The notes: generated from the sequence alone by a model not told the origin. A stretch of 64,000 nt of DNA from Armatimonadota bacterium (GCA_013359125.1 JABWCR010000011.1:1-64000), one strand, 5' to 3'. Counted from the stretch's first letter, positions 16,907 to 25,502 are shown. Program-made: numbers and translations.

Positions 16907-18448
16907 ATGGCCGAGTTTCCTAGGCTGTTCACCGTTTCTGAGGCCGAAGCGCTGATGCCTCAACTCGGAGTCTTGCTCAAAAGGCTGCAAAAGGCCGCTG
17001 GGAAAGCGAGAGCCCATTACGAAGCCGACCTGCGCTCCGTGGTCAAAACGAGCCTGACCAACGGCCATTCGAAACCGAAGAAGCGGCGCCCGATCGTTCG
17101 CGAGATCGAGGAGATCGTGCGCGCAGTGCATCTTCATGGCGCGGTGGTCAAGGATTTGGAGATGGGCTTGGTCGACTTCCCGCACCAGCGCGGCAACCAG
17201 GTCGTATTCCTCTGTTGGAAGCTCGGCGAGCCCTCCATCCGTTACTGGCACGAGCTAGACAGAGGATTTGCCGAGCGCAAGCCGGTCGCACAGCCGCCCA
17301 ACAAAGCGATGGCCGACACGGTCATCGATGCCTTTGTGCGCCGTTACGACAAACCGACCCACTTGGCCTGGGCGCCCGGTCGCGTGAATCTCATCGGTGA
17401 GCATACCGATTACAACGAGGGCTATGTCATGCCCCTAGCCATCAATCGCTATCTCATGGCAGCGGCCAAAGTGAACGAAGAAGGGCTGCTTCGCGGCTTC
17501 TCCAGCATCGACCAAAACCAACCCTCGCTCAACCAGATCGAGCATCGCATGAACGATGTGCCGCTCGAACCGCCGAACGATTGGAGCAAATATGCCCTTG
17601 GCGTTGCCAAAATGCTGTCAAAGGACGGTGCGCAACTGAGCGGCCTCGACTTTGCTGTCGAATCGTCGCTGCCCATCGGCGCGGGTCTTAGCTCGTCGGC
17701 AGCGATCGAGGCCGTTTTTGCGCTGCTCTGGAACGAGATCGACCGCCTGGAACGCTCGCCGACCGAATTGGCCAAGCTTTGCCAGCAGGCCGAGCGCGAC
17801 TACGTCGGATTGAACTGCGGCATCATGGATCAACTAGCAGTACTGGCTTCCAGAGAGGGCTTTGCAATGCTGATCGATACCCGCGACCTGTCGTTGCGCT
17901 TTGCTCCCATCCCAAAGTCTTGGCTCATCGTGGTCGCCGATACCGGAACGCCCCGAGAACTGACCGCTTCCGCCTACAACGAGCGAGTGAAGGCCTGCCG
18001 AAAGGCTGCCAAAGCCCTCAAAAAGAAATCTCTGAGAAACGCATCGCTGGACGATCTGGAGAAGCTGGAGGCCGAACTTTTGCCCTTCGCGCGCCATGTG
18101 ATCACCGAAAACGACCGAGTTTTGGCCTTTGCGGCGGCGCTGCAGGCCGGCGATTCGGCCCAGGCTGGGGCGCTCATGGCCGAATCGCATCGTTCGCTAA
18201 GAGACGACTACAAAGTCTCCAGTCCTGCGCTCGACGCAATGGCCGAGGCGTGCTGGCAAGCGCCGGGCTGCATCGGAGCGCGAATGACGGGCGCCGGATT
18301 TGGCGGCGCATGCGTATCCCTGGTCGAGGCCGCGCAACTCCACGACTTTATAACCAGCGCGGAAAAGGCGTACAAGAAGGCTATGCCGCATAGACCGTCG
18401 CTGCAAGTCTGCCAATCGGTCGGCAGCGCGGGCATCGTGGAACTGTAA
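16907..18448 (+). CDS. galK: DUF2203-galactokinase fusion protein
   Basis: 513 residues. Residues 1-130 are a DUF2203 domain (FTVSEAEALMPQLGVLL; EMGLVDFPHQRGNQVVFLCW; WHELDRGFAERKP). From about residue 135 (an in-frame ATG at 17309) a full galactokinase follows: GRVNLIGEHTDYNEGYVMP, LPIGAGLSSSAAIE and MTGAGFGGACVSLV, the three GHMP signatures. Galactokinase phosphorylates galactose at C1 in the Leloir pathway. The joint has no stop codon and no ribosome site before the internal ATG, so a real fusion is likely. A lost stop from an assembly error is the alternative. Confidence 0.88.
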   Translation: MAEFPRLFTVSEAEALMPQLGVLLKRLQKAAGKARAHYEADLRSVVKTSLTNGHSKPKKRRPIVREIEEIVRAVHLHGAVVKDLEMGLVDFPHQRGNQVVFLCWKLGEPSIRYWHELDRGFAERKPVAQPPNKAMADTVIDAFVRRYDKPTHLAWAPGRVNLIGEHTDYNEGYVMPLAINRYLMAAAKVNEEGLLRGFSSIDQNQPSLNQIEHRMNDVPLEPPNDWSKYALGVAKMLSKDGAQLSGLDFAVESSLPIGAGLSSSAAIEAVFALLWNEIDRLERSPTELAKLCQQAERDYVGLNCGIMDQLAVLASREGFAMLIDTRDLSLRFAPIPKSWLIVVADTGTPRELTASAYNERVKACRKAAKALKKKSLRNASLDDLEKLEAELLPFARHVITENDRVLAFAAALQAGDSAQAGALMAESHRSLRDDYKVSSPALDAMAEACWQAPGCIGARMTGAGFGGACVSLVEAAQLHDFITSAEKAYKKAMPHRPSLQVCQSVGSAGIVEL

Positions 18449-18501
18449 ACCGGTAAGATTGCAGGGCCATATTGGGCATAACGCCCAAGCCGCGCCAATC
18501 G

Positions 18502-18507
18502 TATAAT
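18502..18507 (+). promoter_or_regulatory. -10 (TATAAT) of leaderless sigma-factor promoter
   Basis: A perfect TATAAT lies 7 nt before the ATG at 18515, so the transcript should start at or next to the A of the start codon. No Shine-Dalgarno is present. A TTGGGC at 18472-18477 is too far (24 bp) for a normal -35. Confidence 0.6.
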
Positions 18508-18514
18508 AGATGCT

Positions 18515-19174
18515 ATGGCTTTAGGGACGAGCAACGCGATGACAATGGATGGCTGGCAACGTCCAGCAGAGGCCGCACCGCTGAGCGCCGAAAGCGACGA
18601 ACGCTTGGTGGTGAGAGCCAGAGCGGGCGAAGAGCCCGCGCTGGAGGAACTCTTCTACAGATATCGCCAGCCCGTCTTCCGCTTCGTGATGCGGATGGTC
18701 AATAGCAAGGACGACGCCGAGGACGTAACGCAAGACGTCTTTATCCGCGTCTACGAGCACCTCAAGTCGTTTCGAGAGGAGTGCCGTTTTAGCACTTGGA
18801 TTCTAAGGATCGCCGCCAACCTCTGTACGGACCGAGCGCGATCCAGACAACGGCAGACGCAATTGCTGCAACAAGAAGCGACCGATCGCTTAGAGTGGAT
18901 GACCCATCCGCACGCGCCCGACCCGGTCGAGCTGGCCCATGGCGACCAAGTCAGCGCAACGGTCCGACGAGCCTTAAACGCTCTGCCCGACCACCACAAA
19001 ATGATGATCGTGCTGCGAGACCTGGAAGAAAAACAGTATGAAGAGATCGCCGAAATGCTGGGCTGTACGATCGGCGGCGCAAAACTGAGAGTACTGAGGG
19101 CAAGGCGAGCGCTGAAAGCGCGCCTGACGCCCCTGCTGGAACAAATAGGAGAGATGGAAAATGTTCGTTTGTAA
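18515..19174 (+). CDS. ECF-family RNA polymerase sigma factor
   Basis: 219 residues. Region 2 (RQPVFRFVMRMVNSKDDAEDVTQDVFIRVYEHL) and region 4 (LPDHHKMMIVLRDLEEKQYEEIAEMLGCTIGGAKLRVLRARRAL, of which only the pattern matters) are complete, with the usual acidic linker. It recruits RNA polymerase to stress or envelope promoters. ATGs at 18539 and 18545 are also possible starts; 18515 is favoured by the TATAAT 7 nt upstream. It overlaps the anti-sigma gene by 14 nt, a typical sigma/anti-sigma arrangement. Confidence 0.93.
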   Translation: MALGTSNAMTMDGWQRPAEAAPLSAESDERLVVRARAGEEPALEELFYRYRQPVFRFVMRMVNSKDDAEDVTQDVFIRVYEHLKSFREECRFSTWILRIAANLCTDRARSRQRQTQLLQQEATDRLEWMTHPHAPDPVELAHGDQVSATVRRALNALPDHHKMMIVLRDLEEKQYEEIAEMLGCTIGGAKLRVLRARRALKARLTPLLEQIGEMENVRL

Positions 19175-19754
19175 GCTTGCGCAAAGGCATCTGGACGACG
19201 ATCAAGCCCCGCGCTGGGCCAGCAACCACTTGGCCAAGTGCGCCCATTGCCAAGCAGAAGCCGATACGATCCATAAGGTCTCGCGCCTGGTCAAACTCTC
19301 CGAAGAGCCGCCCGCCAGCGAACTGAGTTGGAGCCAAGTGCGAAGCAAACTCAACATTCAGCCAGCGCCGGTTCGATCAAGAAGTCGCTTCGTTTGGGGC
19401 GGCATGGTCGGTGCGACCGCAGCGCTGGCCGCCGCCGTCTTCTTCTTCAATCAAAACGCTTACGAGCCGGTCGCTGCGTCAAAACCGATCGAGGTCGCAT
19501 CCACCGAGTCGATCGCCGCGCCCAAACTGGATAAGGCAACGCCCGTCGTCAAGACCGCGGCCTCAACGCCCGACAAGCCTAAGTCATCCATCTCCATTCG
19601 ACGCCACAAGCCCTCGCCGCCGATAACCAAAAAAGCCGAGGCGCCGGTAGTCGTGGCCGCCCTTCCCTTGGAACCGATCGATAACGGGGCAGAGGACGTT
19701 CAGTATCTGACGCTGACCCTCGCCTCTGGAGAGAACCATGTCTTTTCGTTCTAA
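19161..19754 (+). CDS. Zinc-type anti-sigma factor, single-pass membrane
   Basis: 197 residues. N-terminal His23-x3-Cys27-x2-Cys30 (NHLAKCAHC) is the ZAS zinc motif of anti-sigma factors. One transmembrane segment follows (about 76-94), then a Pro/Lys/Ser-rich extracytoplasmic part. It should hold the upstream sigma factor inactive at the membrane. It overlaps the sigma gene by 14 nt and the pseudoprotease gene by 17 nt, so the three are translated as a unit. Confidence 0.82.
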   Translation: MFVCKLAQRHLDDDQAPRWASNHLAKCAHCQAEADTIHKVSRLVKLSEEPPASELSWSQVRSKLNIQPAPVRSRSRFVWGGMVGATAALAAAVFFFNQNAYEPVAASKPIEVASTESIAAPKLDKATPVVKTAASTPDKPKSSISIRRHKPSPPITKKAEAPVVVAALPLEPIDNGAEDVQYLTLTLASGENHVFSF

Positions 19755-20889
19755 TCTTGTTCGCTGGACAGCCATCTTAGTCTTGCCCGTCGCGGCCTCC
19801 TTCGCGCAAGGCGCAAGGTTCGATTTTGACTTCTCGACGCTTAAAGCCGTCGAATCGAAGATCGAACTGCGCCATGGCAACGCGGCCGCAATCGTCAACG
19901 CCATAGGGGGCCTGCAAGACCCCGACCTGGCCGCCCTCGAAGCGTTTCAAAATGCCAACCGCGTCATCGTCGAGCGGGCTATGCCGAGCGTGGTGGCCGT
20001 GCGCGTCGAGCGAGGCCAACTGCCGACGCGCAACATGTTGCCGAACAAGGCGCTCGCATTGGAGAGCAGCGGCTTCGTGATCGATTCAAAAGGTCTCGTG
20101 CTTTGCACCGCCGAAGGCGCGGTCGGACAAGGTCCGTTCCGAATCACCTTCAACGACGGGCGCGAGTATGTCGCTCGCAAGCTGGGCGCAGATGAACTGG
20201 TCAGCAATCTGGCGCTGCTCGAGTTGGAAGGCGCGACCAATCTGACCGCGCTCAACCTGGGCAACTCGGACCGTGCCAGGCCGGGCGACTTTGCGATCTT
20301 GGTCGGAGGCAGCCGCGCCGGATACACCTCGAGCGTTACGATAGGCACCATCGCAGGCGTAGACCGCATGGCGATCGACCCGCAAAAAGGACGCTTTATG
20401 CCGCTGATCCAATTTAACGGCTTGGTCGGCGCGGGCGAGCCGGGCAGCCCCATTTTGAACGCGCGCGGAGAAGTGATCGGCGTCCTCAGCGGCGCCCTGG
20501 CCGCGCTCGATCCCGATGGCCGACCGCTCAACATGCAGACGCAGACCATCGCTAGCACCGGATTCGCCGTGCCGTCCAACATGGTAACGCGGGTGGTCGA
20601 CCAGATAAAGCGCACGGGCAAAGTTCAGTACGCCGTATTGGGGCTTAAGTATAACAACGCCCCTCGAGGCGGCGCGCTCGTGCTCGAAGTCGTCGTTGGC
20701 GGACCGGCGGCCAAAGCGGGCATCAAGGCCGAGGACGTGATCGTTGAGTTTGACGGGCGCTCCACGCCAAACGTGGCCGAACTGACCAAGATGCTCTATG
20801 CGGCCCGCCCCAACAGCCAAGTTACCATAACCGTGCTCCGTAACGGCGTTCGCCAGCCGGTTACCGTTCGGCTTGGCGTCGCGCCTTAA
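19738..20889 (+). CDS. HtrA-like pseudoprotease with PDZ domain
   Basis: 383 residues. Signal peptide about 1-23 (ending SFAQ). A trypsin-like HtrA fold spans about 75-285 and a PDZ domain about 300-380 (GGALVLEVVVGGPAAKAGIKAED region). Aligned with DegP, the catalytic His is Glu126 (KGLVLCTAEGAV), the Asp is Asn157 (VSNLALLEL) and the Ser is Pro235 (GAGEPGSPILN). All three catalytic residues are missing, so it should bind but not cut. In this operon it probably senses or scaffolds envelope signals for the anti-sigma factor. That role is inference. Confidence 0.88.
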   Translation: MSFRSNLVRWTAILVLPVAASFAQGARFDFDFSTLKAVESKIELRHGNAAAIVNAIGGLQDPDLAALEAFQNANRVIVERAMPSVVAVRVERGQLPTRNMLPNKALALESSGFVIDSKGLVLCTAEGAVGQGPFRITFNDGREYVARKLGADELVSNLALLELEGATNLTALNLGNSDRARPGDFAILVGGSRAGYTSSVTIGTIAGVDRMAIDPQKGRFMPLIQFNGLVGAGEPGSPILNARGEVIGVLSGALAALDPDGRPLNMQTQTIASTGFAVPSNMVTRVVDQIKRTGKVQYAVLGLKYNNAPRGGALVLEVVVGGPAAKAGIKAEDVIVEFDGRSTPNVAELTKMLYAARPNSQVTITVLRNGVRQPVTVRLGVAP

Positions 20890-22358
20890 GGGAGTTCTTC
20901 TTCTCCGCTTCCGGCTGCCGACTCTACGGCAGCCCTGCGCACCATTCTAACGCGCCTCAACCGGGCGCCGTCCGTCTCTTCGACGACAAATCGCCACTCC
21001 TCGTCGCACACCTCTTCTCCCGGTTGGGGCTGGCGACCGAACAGACCGAACACATAGCCGCCCAAAGTATCGAACTCTTCTGACGAGAGCGTCGAATCGA
21101 GCTGATGGTTCACGTCGTCTAAATGCAGATGCGCATCGACCAAGAATGAGTCGTCCTCCTCGATGACGATGGGCGAACGAAGCTCGGCATCGTATTCGTC
21201 CTGTATCTCGCCGACGATCTCTTCCAACAGATCCTCCAGCGTTACGACGCCCGCGGTGCCCCCATACTCGTCCTGAACGATGGCCATGTGTACCCGAAGG
21301 CGGCGGAACTCCTCCAGCAGTTCGCTCACCTCCTTGCTTTCCGGCACAAAGTGGGGCGCCCGCATGATGCGTATCAGCGAAATGTCCTGCTGGCCTTCGC
21401 AGACGGCCAACAGGTCCTTAACGTGCACGATGCCCACGATCTTGTCGATCGTGCTCTCAAAAATGGGAATGCGCGAGTGGCCCGTCTCGCGAACCAGTTT
21501 CACGACTTCCGACGCGGTGGCAGAAACGGCAACGCAGCGCATGTCCACTCGAGGCGTCATCACCTCTCGCGCTATGGTGTCGGTAAACTCGAAGATAGAG
21601 TGGATCATCTCCTTCTCTTCCTCTTCGATCACGCCTTGCTCTTCGCTCGCTTCGACCAGTATCTTCAGCTCTTCCTCGCTGATAACGGGGGCGGGGTGCT
21701 GTGCAGCAACGCCGAACGGCTTGAGCGAAAGCCTCGTAATCGCGTTTACAAACCACAGCAACGGCGACATCAGCGTCATCAGAACAACCATCGGCCTCGC
21801 CACCCACAGTACTACCGCTTCCGGTTTGGCCACAGCGATGCTCTTAGGAACGATCTCGCCGAAAACAATGCTGGCCAAGCTGACGATGAGCGTAACGATC
21901 GCAACCGCCAGCCAGCTCAGATTCACGTTGTATTGAACTTCGGCCGGACGCAAAAGGACGTGAAGCGGACCGGCCAGCGTCGTAGCCGCAACGGCAGAGG
22001 CAAAGAAGCCGACCATGGTCGTGCCGATCTGCACGGTCGAAAGGAAGCGCGTCGGCTCTCTCTTCATGTCGTCCAAGATCGGCGCCAAACGGTGTTTCTT
22101 TTCCACCAACGATTTGATCCAACTGTGCCGGACCGAGATTAAGGCAACCTCGGTCAAGGCAAAGAGCGCGTTGGCCAGCAACATGGCGACCAGCAAAACG
22201 ATGCTGGAGAACATGCCGAACGATGGAGCGTCAGTCGCCCCGCTTGGCTGTCCGTAGGCGAACCAAACGAGAGCGCCTGCCGCAACGGCAATGATCGATG
22301 CGCGCCTTAACGCGCTTCGACGTTGTGGCGGTTCAGAGTTTTCAGATATGCGTTCCAT
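20886..22358 (-). CDS. CNNM/CorC-family membrane protein with CBS pair
   Basis: 490 residues. Signal/TM segments, then a DUF21 (CNNM) transmembrane domain (about 50-230), a CBS pair (EVMTPRVDMRCV ... GIVHVKDLLAV; VQDEYGGTAGVVTLEDLLEEIVG) and a C-terminal CorC_HlyC domain (about 400-480). Such proteins transport or regulate Mg2+/Co2+. It is the last gene of a minus-strand run with the DgkA-PAP2, YbeY and PgpH-like genes, a common arrangement. It overlaps the convergent pseudoprotease gene by 4 bp. Confidence 0.93.
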   Translation of the reverse strand: MERISENSEPPQRRSALRRASIIAVAAGALVWFAYGQPSGATDAPSFGMFSSIVLLVAMLLANALFALTEVALISVRHSWIKSLVEKKHRLAPILDDMKREPTRFLSTVQIGTTMVGFFASAVAATTLAGPLHVLLRPAEVQYNVNLSWLAVAIVTLIVSLASIVFGEIVPKSIAVAKPEAVVLWVARPMVVLMTLMSPLLWFVNAITRLSLKPFGVAAQHPAPVISEEELKILVEASEEQGVIEEEEKEMIHSIFEFTDTIAREVMTPRVDMRCVAVSATASEVVKLVRETGHSRIPIFESTIDKIVGIVHVKDLLAVCEGQQDISLIRIMRAPHFVPESKEVSELLEEFRRLRVHMAIVQDEYGGTAGVVTLEDLLEEIVGEIQDEYDAELRSPIVIEEDDSFLVDAHLHLDDVNHQLDSTLSSEEFDTLGGYVFGLFGRQPQPGEEVCDEEWRFVVEETDGARLRRVRMVRRAAVESAAGSGEEELP

Positions 22359-22379
22359 TTATTTGTGCGCGAGCCCTCC

Positions 22380-23162
22380 TTATGTGGGCGAAACCACCCA
22401 GTAGACAAAAGCCGCCAAAGCGACGCCCAAAAGCGCGCCCAAAACGACCTCCTGCAACGAATGCACCTTGGCCTCCACTCGGCTTTGTGCGACCAAAAGC
22501 GCCAGCACAAGAGCCAGAATAGTGGCCAACAGATTGCTTGAAATGATGATGATGGCAACGGCGAAGAAGAAGCCCAAGGCCGCATGGCCGCTCACCGTAC
22601 CGCCATGAAACAACTGAATCTGACCCCGCATGGTGAGCGCCTTGACCAAAGAGACGACAACTAAGATGACGATCGCCCCTATGGTCAGCCCCACCCCCCA
22701 AGTGGTCGGCACCGCGCTTTCGAACCGCAACCGAATCTGCTCCAGCCTCAAATCGCCCAAAAAAAGCACCCACGCCACCACCAGCGCGTTGATCGTCGCC
22801 ACCAGCACCGCGCCAGCGGCGATGTCCTTGGCCAGTTTTGCCAGAGGATGAAACTCCTGGGTTACCATATCCACCACGGCCTCGACCGCCGTGTTAAACA
22901 TCTCGGCGATCAGGATGATAGAGATGGTGAAGATCAGCACCAGCAGTTCTTGCCGATTGAGGCGGAAGAACAGTCCCAGCATCAGCGCCAGCGCCAGGCT
23001 AAAGAAGTGCACGCGCATGTGCTTCTGCGTGCGAACGGCGTGAATGACGCCTTCCAACGCAAACCGAAAGCCGCCAAAGGGGTTCTGAGCCTGCTTGATA
23101 GCGGCGTCGATTTGTTCGGGCGGATCGTCGGATCTGCGTTCCGACTCGGATGGATCAATCAT
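22380..23162 (-). CDS. Diacylglycerol kinase-PAP2 phosphatase fusion
   Basis: 260 residues. The first half is DgkA-like: FRFALEGVIHAVRTQKHMR, then EMFNTAVEAVVDMV and HPLAKLAKDIAAGAVLVA, which carry the ATP/metal-binding Glu and Asp. The second half is PAP2-like: GGTVSGHAALGFF and SRVEAKVHSLQEVVLGALLG give the SGH and SRxxxxxH phosphatase motifs, but the first KXXXXXXRP motif is not clear. It could recycle undecaprenol or phosphatidic-acid intermediates for the wall. It overlaps ybeY by 8 nt. Confidence 0.88.
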   Translation of the reverse strand: MIDPSESERRSDDPPEQIDAAIKQAQNPFGGFRFALEGVIHAVRTQKHMRVHFFSLALALMLGLFFRLNRQELLVLIFTISIILIAEMFNTAVEAVVDMVTQEFHPLAKLAKDIAAGAVLVATINALVVAWVLFLGDLRLEQIRLRFESAVPTTWGVGLTIGAIVILVVVSLVKALTMRGQIQLFHGGTVSGHAALGFFFAVAIIIISSNLLATILALVLALLVAQSRVEAKVHSLQEVVLGALLGVALAAFVYWVVSPT

Positions 23163-23658
23163 AGTGCCGCGAATACCATTCAGGATCAGCGTCTATTCCG
23201 ACCTTGGCCAGCGCTTCGGTCGCCAGTCGGTTCATTGTGCGTCTACCTTTCGCCGTGTCGTCGTCATACCCTATCAAATGCAACGTCCCGTGCAGGCATA
23301 GCATCAGCAGTTCGGTCTGAACCGAATGTCCCGCTTGTACGGCTTGTCTCCTAGCCATATCGACTGAGACGGCCACATCGCCAAGTTGCAACGGAAGAGA
23401 GGTTGGGCTGTCCGGCCAAGCCGCGCCCGGCTCAAGATCGTATAACGGGAAACTCAGCACATCGGTCGCCTCATCTTTAGACCTATATTGCCGGTTGAGC
23501 GAGCGAATCTGCCGATCGTCGGTGAAAAGAAAGCTGACAACGCCTCCGCGACCTTCCAATAGCGTCGAGATCGCCGATTGCAAAAGACCCTTGCTCAACT
23601 CGCGGGGCAGCCCCTTGGCCTCCACGACCACCGAGCTACTGGCTGTCGATGTAGGCAT
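23155..23658 (-). CDS. ybeY: Endoribonuclease YbeY, with third zinc ligand changed
   Basis: 167 residues. The YbeY pattern is clear: SLNRQYRSKDEATDVLSFP (with the conserved Arg) and HGTLHLIGYDDD. In YbeY the metal is held by three His of HGxLHLxGYDH; here the third is Asp. Asp can bind zinc, so activity may remain. YbeY matures 16S rRNA 3' ends and takes part in ribosome quality control. It overlaps the PgpH-like gene by 23 nt and lies before the DgkA fusion, a typical order. Confidence 0.93.
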   Translation of the reverse strand: MPTSTASSSVVVEAKGLPRELSKGLLQSAISTLLEGRGGVVSFLFTDDRQIRSLNRQYRSKDEATDVLSFPLYDLEPGAAWPDSPTSLPLQLGDVAVSVDMARRQAVQAGHSVQTELLMLCLHGTLHLIGYDDDTAKGRRTMNRLATEALAKVGIDADPEWYSRHYD

Positions 23659-25117
23659 AATCCTCGCTCATCGCTCCCGCATAATCGACTCTCTGGTGAT
23701 GGATGGCCGACAAAGTCTTAATAAAGGCCTCTTTGATCTTGGGCAGATCGCCAAAACTCAGTTCGCTATCGTCCAATTGTCCGTCCGATCGTCGCATCTC
23801 GACCAAATCCTGAACTAGATTCGAAATCCGAGACGGCGTGGGCGCCTCAAGGCATCGACCGGCCGCTTCGACCGTATCGGCCAAAAGCACGAGAGCGGCC
23901 TCCTTCGTCCGGGGCTTCGGCCCCTCATAGCGAAAATGCTGCTCTAAAATCGGATCCGGCTCGCCGCTGCCAATGGCTTGATGATAAAAATAGGTGATCA
24001 GGCAGGTGCCGTGATGCTGGCCGATGATTTCGCAAACCCGCAAGGGAAGCCTGTTCTCGTGCGCCAGTTCGACGCCGTCCTTGACATGAGCGGCAATGAT
24101 CACGGCGGAAAGATTGGGCGTTAACTTGCCGTGCGTGTTGTAACCGACTTGATTCTCAATAAAGAACCCGGGGCGCTTCAGCTTGCCAATATCGTGATAG
24201 AGGCCGCCTACCCGTGCGAGCAAGGGATCGGCGCCGATCGCCAGTGCGGCCGCCTCGGCCATCATCGCCACGTTTTGACTGTGAGCAAAAGTGCCGGGCG
24301 CCTCCTCTCGAAGCTGCTTGAGCAGATTCGAATCGGGCGAAGAAAGCTCATAAAGCGCCATAGGGGTGTCCAGGCGGAAAGGACGCTCCAAAAGCGCAAT
24401 GCCCAGCCAAAAGAGCGCGGTCGCGGCCACGCCGGCCAACCCGCCCCAGGCCGCGCCGATCAAGATTGTCTTGGCATCGTGTCCTGCGTCGCCCACCACA
24501 AACGCGCTCAATGCCGCCATCGACGCCGTCAGCGCGATCGCGCCTCTTATCAAACCAGACCGATTTTTGAGCGGCGACATCACCAGCACGCTCGTCCAGG
24601 CTGCGCCGCACGAGACAATGATCTGGGCCTCGGTAAACGAGCCGGACGCGGCCAAGCCTAAACTCCCAATCGCCACCATTACAATCGCTAGCGAGGGGCT
24701 CATCAGAGCCCCGATCAGCATTGCGCCGGCGGGCAGGCCCGCAACGATCAAGACGCCAAGCGTCGGGTTGTTGGCCGCCTCGCCCAAGGCCGTGGAAACC
24801 GCGCGCACCGCCAAAAGGGAGATCGTTGCCACAAGGCCCAGCAGAGCCAGCGCCAGGTTGTCTCGCCAGATCGATGGTCTTAGCCGCTTCAGAAAGTAGG
24901 CGAACAACAGAATCTCTCCAAAGCCGACCAGGCCGCGCTTAGCCCAATCCCAAGACGTTAGAGGCGCATCTCCATTGAGCGCGATAAGGGAAACCAGCAG
25001 CCATCCCAAGAGCAGAAACCGCATCGTGCTGCGACGATCGAACGACGCAGGCCGAATGTACTGAAAGGGATGCCTGAAAAAGCCAGAACCCGTACCGACT
25101 TCCAATCGCTTTTTCAT
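23636..25117 (-). CDS. PgpH/YqfF-like membrane HD phosphohydrolase
   Basis: 493 residues from the ATG at 25117 (an ATG-like start at 25168 adds only a basic tail). The N-terminal half has about seven hydrophobic helices; the C-terminal half is an HD domain: FAHSQNVAMMAEAAALAIG, GGLYHDIGKLKRP (the HD pair) and IIAAHVKDGVELA, IIGQHHGT. Related PgpH proteins degrade c-di-AMP. It lacks the large extracellular domain of Listeria PgpH and is shorter. Its operon with ybeY, dgkA and a CorC-like gene matches the usual synteny. Confidence 0.88.
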   Translation of the reverse strand: MKKRLEVGTGSGFFRHPFQYIRPASFDRRSTMRFLLLGWLLVSLIALNGDAPLTSWDWAKRGLVGFGEILLFAYFLKRLRPSIWRDNLALALLGLVATISLLAVRAVSTALGEAANNPTLGVLIVAGLPAGAMLIGALMSPSLAIVMVAIGSLGLAASGSFTEAQIIVSCGAAWTSVLVMSPLKNRSGLIRGAIALTASMAALSAFVVGDAGHDAKTILIGAAWGGLAGVAATALFWLGIALLERPFRLDTPMALYELSSPDSNLLKQLREEAPGTFAHSQNVAMMAEAAALAIGADPLLARVGGLYHDIGKLKRPGFFIENQVGYNTHGKLTPNLSAVIIAAHVKDGVELAHENRLPLRVCEIIGQHHGTCLITYFYHQAIGSGEPDPILEQHFRYEGPKPRTKEAALVLLADTVEAAGRCLEAPTPSRISNLVQDLVEMRRSDGQLDDSELSFGDLPKIKEAFIKTLSAIHHQRVDYAGAMSEDYAYIDSQ

Positions 25118-25188
25118 AGAGGGGGAATGCGCGGAACGACAGGAAAGCCTATGGCCGTTCCTGCCCAATCAGCGCGCAAAATTGCAGA

Positions 25189-25359
25189 TTACTTCTTTCG
25201 ACCGCGGCGTTGCTTGGCGCGGCGCTTGCGCTCGCTCGGTTTCTCGTACGTCGCATGACGCTTGTAATCCTGAAGAATCCCGCTCTGTTCCAGCTGTTTC
25301 TTGAACCGCTTCAGAGCGCTGTCCAGCGATTCGTTCGGTCTTACTTGAATTTGAGCCAA
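25189..25359 (-). CDS. rpsU: 30S ribosomal protein bS21
   Basis: 56 residues, starting with TTG at 25359 (VRPNESLDSALKRFKKQLE then a basic tail KRRAKQRRGRKK). The start is fixed by AAGGAGG 7 nt upstream and matches the family's N-terminus. bS21 sits at the platform of the 30S subunit near the mRNA exit and helps initiation. It is too short for a 60-residue ORF cutoff. It sits 71 bp upstream of the PgpH-like gene and has its own strong promoter, and often heads such an operon. Confidence 0.95.
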   Translation of the reverse strand: MAQIQVRPNESLDSALKRFKKQLEQSGILQDYKRHATYEKPSERKRRAKQRRGRKK

Positions 25360-25428
25360 ACTCTCGGCCTCCTTGGTTGTGCTCGGACGCTGCCATAGAT
25401 TATCGGCACATGGCGCCCAAGGCCACTA

Positions 25429-25458
25429 ATTGTAACTCGAATCAGAGGCAAATGTCAA
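25429..25458 (-). promoter_or_regulatory. Sigma70-type promoter of rpsU
   Basis: On the minus strand TTGACA (25458-25453) and TACAAT (25434-25429) are separated by 18 bp, the best -35/-10 match in the window. The leader is about 62 nt and ends with AAGGAGG. It is divergent from msrB. Confidence 0.75.
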
Positions 25459-25502
25459 GGGAGCCCGAGAATCCGAAGGAACCGACCGGCCCAAATCTGC
25501 GT

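Noticed and set aside
21288-22142. 284-codon plus-strand frame
   Set aside because: It is antisense to the CNNM/CorC gene, rich in Arg/His with no domain; a GC-driven shadow.
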